Source: an uncultured Actinomycetes bacterium (GTDB taxonomy: Bacteria; Actinomycetota; Actinomycetes; Nanopelagicales; Nanopelagicaceae). From it: a stretch of DNA of 8,974 bases. Every line of letters starts with the position of its first letter. Within the stretch, counting starts at the first letter, position 1. Made by a program: the position numbers and the translations under genes. Below the pieces are notes generated by a model. The model was given only the letters and a program-made list of their open reading frames with translations, was not told where the DNA came from and ran no database searches. The stretch spans positions 1 to 8,974 of the forward strand of contig CAIXTG010000043.1 of the NCBI GenBank assembly GCA_903922325.1, written 5' to 3'. Positions 1-6,001 of this stretch are shown here, piece after piece.

Positions 1-19
1 AGTACAAAGAAATCTATCG

Positions 20-25
20 AAAGGA
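20..25 (+). promoter_or_regulatory. Shine-Dalgarno that decides the start of the first gene
   Basis: AAAGGA lies 8 nt before the ATG at 34 but only 2 nt before the in-frame ATG at 28. A 2-nt spacing is too short for normal initiation, so the second ATG is the better start. The protein is then two residues shorter than the longest reading. Confidence 0.7.
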
Positions 26-33
26 CCATGCAA

Positions 34-735
34 ATGGTTTCAAAGAAGAAAATAGTTGCGATAGCAATTACAACTATGGCTCTCACTGTAGGCACTGTTG
101 GTGTTACCAATGCTGCCTCAAAAAGTTCAGTGAAGTTATCGATCAGTAAGGGCATGCGACTTCCTGATAAGCAGCAAGACAAGCTTGCTGGCGTATTGAG
201 TGACCTCGTGAAGAAGGGCACTCTTACACAAGCACAAGCAGATGCATTAAATGCTGCCGTTGCGGCCGCAAGAACAGCTGACGATGCAAAGCGTGTTGCC
301 GATAAAGCAGCACATGAAGCAGAACGCGCAGCACTTGAAGCACTCGTTGCAAAAACAATTGGTGTTGATGCAACTGTAATCAAGACTCGTCTAGCAGCCG
401 GTGAATCACTTGGCGCAATTGCTGGGGCAAAGAAAGATGCACTAATTGCAGTACTTGTTACTGAGGAAACAAAGCGCATAGATGCTGCTGTAACAGCTGG
501 AAAGTTAACTGCTGCACAAGCAACAACTATGAAAGCTGGTCTAGTTGCACATGTAACCGCTGAAGTTAATTCAGTTGGTGGCCCAAAGGGCGGTCCAGAA
601 ATGGGCGGCAAAGGCGGACACAAACATGGCGGTCCAGGAATGGGTGGACATGAAGGTCCACATGGGCCGAAGGGTGGAATGACTCCGCCTCCAGCCGGAA
701 CCGCATCAGTTTCACCTTCGTCTTACAAGGCTTAA
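34..735 (+). CDS. secreted Ala-rich helical protein with Gly/His/Pro-rich tail, function unknown
   Basis: A protein of 233 aa if started at the ATG at 34 (235 aa from 28). The N-terminus is a clear Sec signal peptide: a KKK basic start, a hydrophobic stretch (IVAIAITTMALTVGTVGV) and a small-residue cleavage area around TNAA, near residues 26-28. The mature part, to about residue 180, is Ala-rich and probably all helical. It contains two related short motifs, GTLTQAQADAL and GKLTAAQATTM, that flank a segment of the type IGVDATVIKTRLAAGESLGAIA. From family memory, this 'GVD..L...L..G.SL..IA' plus 'LT.AQA' pattern recurs in secreted actinobacterial proteins of unknown function. The last 55 residues are a low-complexity GG/H/P/K/M tail, with His in HKH, GHEG and PHG contexts, which might bind metal ions (inference). 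The gene ends in tandem TAA TAA stops and is followed by an intrinsic terminator, so it is the end of its transcript. No enzyme motif was seen. Confidence 0.8.
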   Translation: MVSKKKIVAIAITTMALTVGTVGVTNAASKSSVKLSISKGMRLPDKQQDKLAGVLSDLVKKGTLTQAQADALNAAVAAARTADDAKRVADKAAHEAERAALEALVAKTIGVDATVIKTRLAAGESLGAIAGAKKDALIAVLVTEETKRIDAAVTAGKLTAAQATTMKAGLVAHVTAEVNSVGGPKGGPEMGGKGGHKHGGPGMGGHEGPHGPKGGMTPPPAGTASVSPSSYKA

Positions 736-783
736 TAAGTTAAGTAGGAATATCTAAAGTTCAATCCTCCTTCCGTAGGGCTG

Positions 784-821
784 AAAACCCGTCACCAAGA
801 ACATCGGTGGCGGGTTTTCTC
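784..821 (+). terminator. intrinsic terminator after the secreted-protein gene
   Basis: AAAACCCGTCACC (784-796) pairs with GGTGGCGGGTTTT (806-818) across a 9-nt loop, giving a 13-bp stem with one G-U pair. The stem ends in a TTTT run. It lies 48 nt past the stop codon of the upstream gene and only 17 nt before rpiB, so it isolates rpiB from upstream transcription. Confidence 0.85.
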
Positions 822-826
822 ATGAT

Positions 827-832
827 TAGATT
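827..832 (+). promoter_or_regulatory. candidate -10 element of leaderless rpiB
   Basis: TAGATT fits the actinobacterial TANNNT -10 consensus. It ends 5 nt before the ATG at 838, so transcription would begin at or next to the start codon. No Shine-Dalgarno is visible, and the upstream terminator leaves no room for a leader. No good -35 is seen; that position would fall inside the terminator stem. The reading rests on spacing and consensus only. Confidence 0.5.
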
Positions 833-837
833 CGTAC

Positions 838-1296
838 ATGCGCATACATATCGGTAGTGATCATGCTGGCCTTGAGTTAAAGAATGCTTTATCTGCTTAC
901 TTAACTGGCAAAGGCCACGAAGTTAAAGACCACGGCCCATTTGAATATGACGCACTTGATGATTACCCCGTCTTTTGTATCCCAGCAGCACAAGCGACAG
1001 CTGCTGAAGCAGGCTCATTTGGCATTGTTATTGGTGGTTCTGGCAATGGCGAACAAATGGCTGCGAATAAAGTTAAAGGTGTTCGCGCAGCACTGGTGTG
1101 GAGTTTAGAAACTGCCAAACTTGCTCGCGAACATAACAATGCAAATGTAATTTCAGTTGGTGGTCGCCTGCATTCGATTGAAGATTGCCAATCCTTTATC
1201 GATGCTTTCTTAGCCACACCGTTTAGTGGCGATGAGCGACATATCCGTCGCATCAATCAAATGAGTAACTTCGAAACAACTGGCAAAATAAAGTAA
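838..1296 (+). CDS. rpiB: ribose-5-phosphate isomerase B
   Basis: A complete 152-aa member of the RpiB/LacA family. It interconverts ribose 5-phosphate and ribulose 5-phosphate in the non-oxidative pentose phosphate pathway, in the cytoplasm. Visible motifs are GSDHAG (6-11), the loop GGSGNGEQMAANKV (66-79), REHNNAN (97-103) and GGR (108-110), plus DERHIRR (132-138) for phosphate binding. Where E. coli RpiB has a catalytic Cys in its CGSG loop, this protein has GGSG, and Glu72 in GNGEQ is the expected base, as in M. tuberculosis RpiB (Glu75 there). Asp8, His9, His99 and Asn100 match the other active-site positions with the same offset of three. The length is usual for the family. The start has no Shine-Dalgarno and is probably leaderless. 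The stop codon directly abuts the stop of trmB on the other strand. Confidence 0.95.
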   Translation: MRIHIGSDHAGLELKNALSAYLTGKGHEVKDHGPFEYDALDDYPVFCIPAAQATAAEAGSFGIVIGGSGNGEQMAANKVKGVRAALVWSLETAKLAREHNNANVISVGGRLHSIEDCQSFIDAFLATPFSGDERHIRRINQMSNFETTGKIK

Positions 1297-1956
1297 TTAC
1301 TTCTTTATAAATCTAAAGTCAGCAACTGGGTGTTCTTTATTAATTCCTTGATCTTCAAAACGAGTTAGCGGTCGCCAATCTGGGCGCTCGACTTCTCCCC
1401 CAGTAAATAAAGTTTGTTTGGTAAATTCTTCGGCGATCCATTGTGCATACGGTTGCCAATCAGTTGCGATGTGAAAGAAAGCGCCAGGTTTTAGTTTGGC
1501 GGCAACAGCTGCAATAAATTCTTGATTAACTATGCGACGTTTAAAGTGACGCGCCTTTGGCCATGGGTCAGGAAAGAATAAGTGCACGCCATCAAGGGAT
1601 GAATCAACAATCATCTGCTCGAAAACTTCGAAGGCATCGCCTTCAATAGTGCGAACATTCTTAAGTCCGCCTTCTTCAATTCGCAAAAGTAATTTGCCGA
1701 TGCCCGGGCGGTGAACTTCAACTGCTAAATAACCACTTGTGGGATCTGCAGCTGCAATCTGCGCAGTTGCCTCGCCCATGCCAAAGCCAATTTCCATAAT
1801 GATCCGCTTTGAATCTGGAAACAGTTCTGCCAGGTTTACTTTTTTCTCAGAATTCTCAATGCCAAAAATGGGCCATAGGCGATCCCAAGCCTCTTGCTGG
1901 CCTTCGGTAATCCGACGCCCGCGTAATTTATAGGACCTGACTGCTCTGCTTTCCAC
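1297..1956 (-). CDS. trmB: tRNA (guanine-N7-)-methyltransferase
   Basis: A complete 219-aa class I SAM-dependent methyltransferase that makes m7G46 in the variable loop of tRNAs. The SAM-binding motif EIGFGMGE is at residues 55-62, followed by VEVHRPG (79-85) and GDAFE (106-110). The TrmB signature FFPDPWPKARHFKRR is at 127-141, HIATDW at 162-167 and the substrate-contact motif TRFEDQG at 198-204. The start is GTG at 1956-1954. A weak GAAAGAG lies 7 nt upstream, and the nearby ATG is in another frame. It is transcribed divergently from pepN and meets rpiB tail to tail with no base between the stop codons. No terminator hairpin is visible past its stop, so its transcript probably runs antisense into rpiB. 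Confidence 0.95.
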   Translation of the reverse strand: MESRAVRSYKLRGRRITEGQQEAWDRLWPIFGIENSEKKVNLAELFPDSKRIIMEIGFGMGEATAQIAAADPTSGYLAVEVHRPGIGKLLLRIEEGGLKNVRTIEGDAFEVFEQMIVDSSLDGVHLFFPDPWPKARHFKRRIVNQEFIAAVAAKLKPGAFFHIATDWQPYAQWIAEEFTKQTLFTGGEVERPDWRPLTRFEDQGINKEHPVADFRFIKK

Positions 1957-1975
1957 TAGGGCACTCTTTCATGCT

Positions 1976-1981
1976 TAGATT
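1976..1981 (+). promoter_or_regulatory. possible -10 element for pepN in the trmB-pepN divergent gap
   Basis: TAGATT, the same hexamer as the proposed rpiB -10, lies in the 80-bp gap between the divergent trmB and pepN starts. It would give a 5' leader of about 50 nt. No recognisable -35 lies 17 bp upstream, and no equally good -10 was found for trmB on the other strand. Weak evidence. Confidence 0.3.
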
Positions 1982-2025
1982 GCGAACCCCAATCGGGAGC
2001 CGAAGTACCAACTTTGGCGATTAAT

Positions 2026-2031
2026 AAGGAG
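2026..2031 (+). promoter_or_regulatory. Shine-Dalgarno of pepN
   Basis: AAGGAG sits 5 nt before a GTG codon at 2037. It is a strong ribosome binding site and fixes the pepN start at GTG. Confidence 0.8.
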
Positions 2032-2036
2032 TCCTC

Positions 2037-4574
2037 GTGCCAGGTACGAATATCACCCAAGCAGAAGCAGCTGAACGCTCGGCCATACTCAAGGTTTCAA
2101 GTTATGTCATCGATCTTGACCTAACTACTGGGGCTGAGAATTTTCGGGTTAAGACCACCGTTAAGTTCGCTGGCCTAAAGCCTGGTGCTACAACTTTCAT
2201 TGACTGCGCAGGAAGCAAGATTCTTTCCGCCAAACTAAATGGCGTTGATTTCGATCCTAAGTTCGATGGTGAGACAGTTTTCTTGCCGGCAATTGCTGCC
2301 GATAACGTGCTTGAAATTGAGCACGACGGTATCTATTCAAACTCCGGCGAAGGCCTACACCGTTTCGTAGACCCAAATGATGGTGAAGTTTATTTATATA
2401 CCCAATTTGAAACTGCCGATGCTCGACGCATGTACCCATGCTTTGACCAGCCTGATCTCAAGGCTACTTTTAAGATCAGCACAATTACTCCAAAGCATTG
2501 GGAAGTTATCTCTAACTACGGCATTGAAGCATCGAAGGATCTTGATGGAGACAAGAAGTTCATTCAATTCGCAGAGTCACAAGTTATTTCAACTTACTTG
2601 ACCGCGATCATCGCCGGTCCATACCAGAGCGTTCATGATGAATATAAGGGCGAGAAGACAATTCCGCTTGGCATCTATGCTCGTAAATCTTTCTTTAAAT
2701 ATGTCGATGCTGAAAATATCTTTGAAGTTACCAAGCAAGGTTTTGCTTACTTCGAAAAGACTTTCGGCTTAGCTTATCCATTTGGCAAGTACGACCAGTT
2801 GGCTGTTGCTGAATTTAACGCAGGCGCCATGGAAAATGTTGGTGCTGTTACATTTGCTGAAGATGTGCTGATCTTCCGCAGCAAAGTAACTGATCGCAAT
2901 TACCTGGCCCGCGCATCCACCATTCATCACGAGATGGCTCACATGTGGTTCGGCGACTTGGTGACCATGAAGTGGTGGGAAGATCTTTGGCTTAACGAAT
3001 CATTCGCTGAATGGGCTTCGTATATGGCCGTCAGCGAATCAACCCAGTGGACCCATGCCTGGACTGAATTTAATTCAGCACGCAAGAACTGGGCTTACCG
3101 ACAAGATCAACTCTCATCTACTCACCCAATTGCAGTTGAGATGCCAGATCACGATTCAGTACGCACAAATTTTGATGGTATTTCATATGCCAAAGGTGCA
3201 TCAGTTCTGCAGCAGTTAGTAGCTCACGTTGGTCGCGATAACTTCATTGCCGGCCTTCGTAAATACTTTGCCAAGCATGCCTACCAAAACACCACGCTTA
3301 GCGATCTAATCGTGCAGCTAGAGGCAGCCAGTGGTCGCGATCTAACTGAATGGGTTCGTACCTGGTTACGCACCGCTGGTGTTAACACACTTAGCCCAGT
3401 GCTTGAAATCGAAGGCGATACATATAAGTCGATCAAGGTTAAGCAATTAGCACCAACCATGCCGGTTGGCTCTACTGAACTTCGCCCACACCGTCTAAAA
3501 GTTGGTTTATACGACATTTCAGGTGACAAACTTTCACGTCGCAAGAGTGTTGAACTAGATGTCGCTGGCGCTCTTACCGAAGTTACTGAACTAGCTGGCG
3601 AGAAAACAGCTGACTTAGTTCTAATCAATGATGGCGATCAGTCATACGCCAAATTGCGTTTTGATGATCGATCAATTGCAACCCTTAAGTCTCACCTTGG
3701 AAAACTAGATGATTCACTTTCTCGCGGTTTGATTTGGGCTTCGCTTTGGGATTCAACTCGCGACGGCGAACTGGCAACTAGTGATTATGTGACTATTGCA
3801 CTTAACGCACTTGCTGGTGAAACAGATATAGCGATGGTAACCATCACGGTGCTGCAGATTGATACTGCTATCTGGGCATATGCATCTGATGCTAACCGCG
3901 AAAAATTGCGTGAACAGATTGCAAATGCCTATGAGAAATTCTTAGACAACGCAGTCCCAGGCAGTGACCACCAACTGCAATACGCAAAGGCGTTTGCCGA
4001 CTCTGCCTACACACCTGCGCAGTACGAGAAGATCAAAGCAATTCTTAATGGGTCTATCAACGGCTTAGTAATCGATGCTGATCTTCGTTGGTATTTATTT
4101 ATTTGTGGCGTTAAGCGCGGCATCTTTGGCCCAGCTGACATTGCTGCTGAAGCTACTAAGGACAACACAGCCCACGGTCAACAATATGTCGCGTTAGCTG
4201 AAGCCGCCGTTCCGACTGCTGAAGCAAAAGCTGTAGCGTTTGAATCGGCCACAACGGATAACTTATCTAACACAATTCATATCTATAAGTGTCGCGGCTT
4301 CAATCTGCCAATGCATAGTGAGTTACTTGCACCTTATGTTGATCAATACTTCAAGGCAATCCTAGAAGTGTGGGAAAACAAGGGCTACAAGATCGCAGAG
4401 ACAACAGCTATCTTGCTATTCCCAACTTGGGTGATCAGCGAAGAGACTGTTAAGAAAGCACAGCACTGGTTAGATGTAACTGGCAAAGATGCTTCATATG
4501 CCATGAGACGTGCCGTTGCTGAAGGTCGCGACACAATGGTGCGAGCGCTTAAGGCACGAGCTGCCGATAAGTAA
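2037..4574 (+). CDS. pepN: aminopeptidase N (M1 family zinc metallopeptidase)
   Basis: A complete 845-aa cytosolic aminopeptidase that removes N-terminal residues from peptides, the last step of protein turnover and peptide use. The N-terminal beta-sandwich region carries QFETADARRMYPCFDQPD (123-140). The exopeptidase motif GAMEN is at 263-267. The zinc site is H298-E299-x-x-H302 followed by Glu321 in NESFAEW, the exact HExxH-x18-E spacing of M1. The catalytic Tyr384 is in GISYAKGASV. The C-terminal 400 residues fit an ERAP1-like helical domain. The length matches the usual actinobacterial PepN (about 850 aa). It has no signal peptide. It starts at GTG with a strong AAGGAG and ends in an intrinsic terminator. 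Only 3 nt separate its stop from the stop of the convergent small membrane protein gene. Confidence 0.96.
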   Translation: MPGTNITQAEAAERSAILKVSSYVIDLDLTTGAENFRVKTTVKFAGLKPGATTFIDCAGSKILSAKLNGVDFDPKFDGETVFLPAIAADNVLEIEHDGIYSNSGEGLHRFVDPNDGEVYLYTQFETADARRMYPCFDQPDLKATFKISTITPKHWEVISNYGIEASKDLDGDKKFIQFAESQVISTYLTAIIAGPYQSVHDEYKGEKTIPLGIYARKSFFKYVDAENIFEVTKQGFAYFEKTFGLAYPFGKYDQLAVAEFNAGAMENVGAVTFAEDVLIFRSKVTDRNYLARASTIHHEMAHMWFGDLVTMKWWEDLWLNESFAEWASYMAVSESTQWTHAWTEFNSARKNWAYRQDQLSSTHPIAVEMPDHDSVRTNFDGISYAKGASVLQQLVAHVGRDNFIAGLRKYFAKHAYQNTTLSDLIVQLEAASGRDLTEWVRTWLRTAGVNTLSPVLEIEGDTYKSIKVKQLAPTMPVGSTELRPHRLKVGLYDISGDKLSRRKSVELDVAGALTEVTELAGEKTADLVLINDGDQSYAKLRFDDRSIATLKSHLGKLDDSLSRGLIWASLWDSTRDGELATSDYVTIALNALAGETDIAMVTITVLQIDTAIWAYASDANREKLREQIANAYEKFLDNAVPGSDHQLQYAKAFADSAYTPAQYEKIKAILNGSINGLVIDADLRWYLFICGVKRGIFGPADIAAEATKDNTAHGQQYVALAEAAVPTAEAKAVAFESATTDNLSNTIHIYKCRGFNLPMHSELLAPYVDQYFKAILEVWENKGYKIAETTAILLFPTWVISEETVKKAQHWLDVTGKDASYAMRRAVAEGRDTMVRALKARAADK

Positions 4575-4577
4575 TAT

Positions 4578-4796
4578 CTATTCGATATGAGTTAAGACCG
4601 AGTCTTTTGACTCGGTCTTTTCTTTGCGCTCACCAGTTAGCGCATAAACAACTACTGAGATAAATAGAAAGATCGCAACTGGAGCACCGACGAAATAAAG
4701 AGCGGTCTGCGCTGCGCTAAGTGATTCACCGGCAACGGTGCCATCTTCTGGCGCCATGTTGAATTTGGTTGCAGCTTGAATAAGTTGAATCATCAT
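4578..4796 (-). CDS. small single-pass membrane protein, unknown function
   Basis: From the ATG at 4796 this is a 72-aa protein with one clear membrane segment at about residues 32-53 (ALYFVGAPVAIFLFISVVVY). A strongly charged tail (GERKEKTESKDS...) follows and should be cytosolic by the positive-inside rule. The open frame continues back to a GTG at 4838, overlapping the HNH gene by 23 nt (86 aa). An ATG at 4757 would give 59 aa. None of the three starts has a Shine-Dalgarno. I prefer 4796: it begins 19 nt after the HNH stop and lies just behind a possible -10 (4804-4809). Same-strand placement right after the HNH gene suggests co-transcription. I recall small membrane proteins at this position in other actinobacteria but cannot name a family. 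Its last codons lie over the pepN terminator. Confidence 0.65.
   Translation of the reverse strand: MMIQLIQAATKFNMAPEDGTVAGESLSAAQTALYFVGAPVAIFLFISVVVYALTGERKEKTESKDSVLTHIE
4594..4621 (+). terminator. intrinsic terminator of pepN, inside the convergent small gene
   Basis: AAGACCGAGTC (4594-4604) and GACTCGGTCTT (4609-4619) form a perfect 11-bp stem around a TTTT loop. The run continues as TTTTCTTT on the plus strand. It lies 20 nt after the pepN stop. Read on the minus strand, the stem is followed by AACTCA rather than a T-run, so it should terminate only rightward transcription. On that strand it encodes the KTESKDSVL tail of the small membrane protein. Confidence 0.87.
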
Positions 4797-4803
4797 GGGT
4801 GTA

Positions 4804-4809
4804 AGTGTA
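4804..4809 (-). promoter_or_regulatory. possible -10 for a leaderless start of the small membrane protein
   Basis: TACACT on the minus strand fits TANNNT and ends 7 nt before the ATG at 4796, which would allow a leaderless transcript. There is no -35 match. The alternative is simple read-through from the HNH gene. Confidence 0.22.
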
Positions 4810-4815
4810 ATTGAC

Positions 4816-5331
4816 TTAAGCAGTTGCTGCTGACGCACCGAATGGTTCTAGATAAGGCAGCCAACGATTTTCAGTTCTACCGGTGCCCAGAATTCGCCAA
4901 GCTGCTCCGACTGGTTCGCGCGGAAGTGATCTAAGTCGCCAACCTAATTCTTTAAGTGGCTTATCAGCCTTTGCGTGATTGCAACGATGGCAAGCGGCAA
5001 CCACGTTTTCCCAATTGTGTCCGCCGCCACGAGAGCGCGGAATTACGTGATCAATTGAGGTTGCGGCATTTCCACAATAAACACAACGGCCGCCATCGCG
5101 GGCAAAGATTGCGCGGCGGGAAAGCGGGACTGCGTGACGATATGGAATTCGCACAAATTTATTTAATCTAATAACCGAAGGAAGTGAGACCTGACCCGTT
5201 GCGTAATGTAAAACAACGCCAGAATCTTCGACCATAGTTGCACGTTGATTTAAAACTAAAATTAGCGCGCGACGATCTGACACAACACCCAGCGGTTCGT
5301 AGGTGGCGTTCAGAATTAGTGTTCGCGACAT
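4816..5331 (-). CDS. HNH-family endonuclease domain protein
   Basis: A 171-aa protein of a widespread bacterial HNH family of unassigned role. The N-terminal 60 residues (LILNATYEPLGVVSDRRALI, then PSVIRLNKFVRIPYR) are the family's usual lead-in. The HNH fold follows: zinc ligands Cys83 and Cys86 (CVYC) and Cys114 and Cys117 (CHRC), catalytic D94-H95 in SIDHVIPRSRGG, Asn109 in NWENVVAAC, and N118/H119. All key residues are present, so metal-dependent DNA cleavage is plausible, though neither target nor activity can be inferred. The C-terminal 45 residues (PREPVGAAWRILG...) form a tail outside the HNH core. GGGAG 5 nt before the ATG supports the start. It is divergent from mscS and upstream of the small membrane protein. 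From memory it sits where M. tuberculosis has Rv2469c, between pepN and glbO, which argues for a conserved chromosomal gene rather than a mobile nuclease. Confidence 0.9.
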   Translation of the reverse strand: MSRTLILNATYEPLGVVSDRRALILVLNQRATMVEDSGVVLHYATGQVSLPSVIRLNKFVRIPYRHAVPLSRRAIFARDGGRCVYCGNAATSIDHVIPRSRGGGHNWENVVAACHRCNHAKADKPLKELGWRLRSLPREPVGAAWRILGTGRTENRWLPYLEPFGASAATA

Positions 5332-5346
5332 GATCGCTCCCCGATC
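5332..5346 (-). promoter_or_regulatory. 5-bp hairpin that places the HNH Shine-Dalgarno in its loop
   Basis: On the minus strand GATCG (5346-5342), GGGAG (5341-5337) and CGATC (5336-5332) lie immediately before the ATG. GATCG and CGATC are perfect complements, and the 5-nt loop is the Shine-Dalgarno itself. The hairpin is small, and may simply leave the ribosome binding site exposed. Confidence 0.4.
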
Positions 5347-5436
5347 GAAGCGCGTGGCTCGCGCCGATTGCCATATCTTGCCTCAAAAGGTCTGCGAAAG
5401 AGCGGATTTCTAGCGCCTTTTAGGTTAAGAATTCGT

Positions 5437-5442
5437 TAGAGT
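5437..5442 (+). promoter_or_regulatory. candidate -10 of mscS
   Basis: TAGAGT fits TANNNT and ends 10 nt before the ATG at 5453, which would leave a leader of only about 3-4 nt. No Shine-Dalgarno is present. No -35 hexamer is obvious. The rest of the 121-bp gap between the divergent HNH and mscS genes shows nothing else I can name. Confidence 0.4.
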
Positions 5443-5452
5443 CGGCATCACT

Positions 5453-6001
5453 ATGAACTTCACCGTCAAAGAGGCCATCGACTGGTTTAGCGGCGCCCCA
5501 TTGCGCATCCTGCTGGTTTTACTCGTTGCAGTCGCAATTCAATCCTTTGGTAAGCGTGCCATCACCCGTGCCATGAACCGATTGGCTACTGCCGATCTGC
5601 GACCCGGCTTAAAAGGCGTTGGAAATCGCCAAAAGGAGCGGGCCAAGACAACTGGAACAGTTCTAAGCAGCACCCTGAACTCAGTTATCTGGCTAATTGC
5701 ATTTGCCACAGTGCTGGGCGAATTTGGATTTAATCTTGGCCCGATCATTGCATCCGCCGGTGTTATTGGTGTGGCACTTGGTCTTGGTGCTCAAACAATT
5801 GTGCGCGATGTGCTCTCTGGAATTTTCATGTTGGTCGAAGACCAGTACGGAGTTGGCGACACTGTTGAAGTTCTAGAAATTAAAGGTACCGTTGAAAAAG
5901 TTGGGTTACGTATTACAACTGTGCGCGATAGCAACGGCACTCTTTGGTACTTGCGTAATGGTGAAATTCTTAAAGTTGGAAATTCAAGTCAATCTGCTTG
6001 A
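5453..6001 (+). CDS. short MscS-family mechanosensitive channel
   Basis: A 182-aa inner-membrane protein of the small-conductance mechanosensitive channel family, which releases solutes on osmotic downshock. Membrane segments are at about 15-33 and 75-92, and the pore-lining TM3a at 96-113 is the Gly/Ala-rich GPIIASAGVIGVALGLGA. TM3b follows (VRDVLSGIFMLVED, 117-130). The beta domain runs from 131 to the end, with the family pattern YGVGDTVEV, GTVEKVGLRITTVRD and RNGEILKVGN. It stops at SSQSA, about where the beta domain ends in E. coli MscS. The whole C-terminal alpha/beta vestibule domain is absent (E. coli MscS is 286 aa). After the stop, all three forward frames close by 6009, and the DNA there is globin coding sequence on the other strand, so no lost C-terminal half is hidden nearby. 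The last 13 nt overlap the convergent glbO gene. The start lacks a Shine-Dalgarno and looks nearly leaderless. Confidence 0.88.
   Translation: MNFTVKEAIDWFSGAPLRILLVLLVAVAIQSFGKRAITRAMNRLATADLRPGLKGVGNRQKERAKTTGTVLSSTLNSVIWLIAFATVLGEFGFNLGPIIASAGVIGVALGLGAQTIVRDVLSGIFMLVEDQYGVGDTVEVLEIKGTVEKVGLRITTVRDSNGTLWYLRNGEILKVGNSSQSA

Noticed and set aside
963..1256. 97-aa open frame antisense to rpiB
   Set aside because: It lies wholly within a confident rpiB gene, has no recognisable domain and reads as a shadow of the opposite strand.
1957..2036. Operator or riboswitch in the trmB-pepN gap
   Set aside because: No convincing dyad or conserved RNA structure was seen in these 80 bases apart from the pepN Shine-Dalgarno and a weak -10.
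3281..3628. 115-aa open frame antisense to pepN
   Set aside because: It is within the coding region of pepN, has a Ser/Arg/Thr-biased composition typical of antisense shadows, and shows no motif.
4574..4588. Small inverted repeat ATATC-TATTC-GATAT after pepN
   Set aside because: The 5-bp AT-rich arms are too weak to matter beside the strong terminator 6 nt further on.
4578..4838. 86-aa version of the small membrane protein from GTG 4838
   Set aside because: It would start inside the HNH gene with no Shine-Dalgarno; the ATG at 4796 just after the HNH stop is more economical, though this is not proven.
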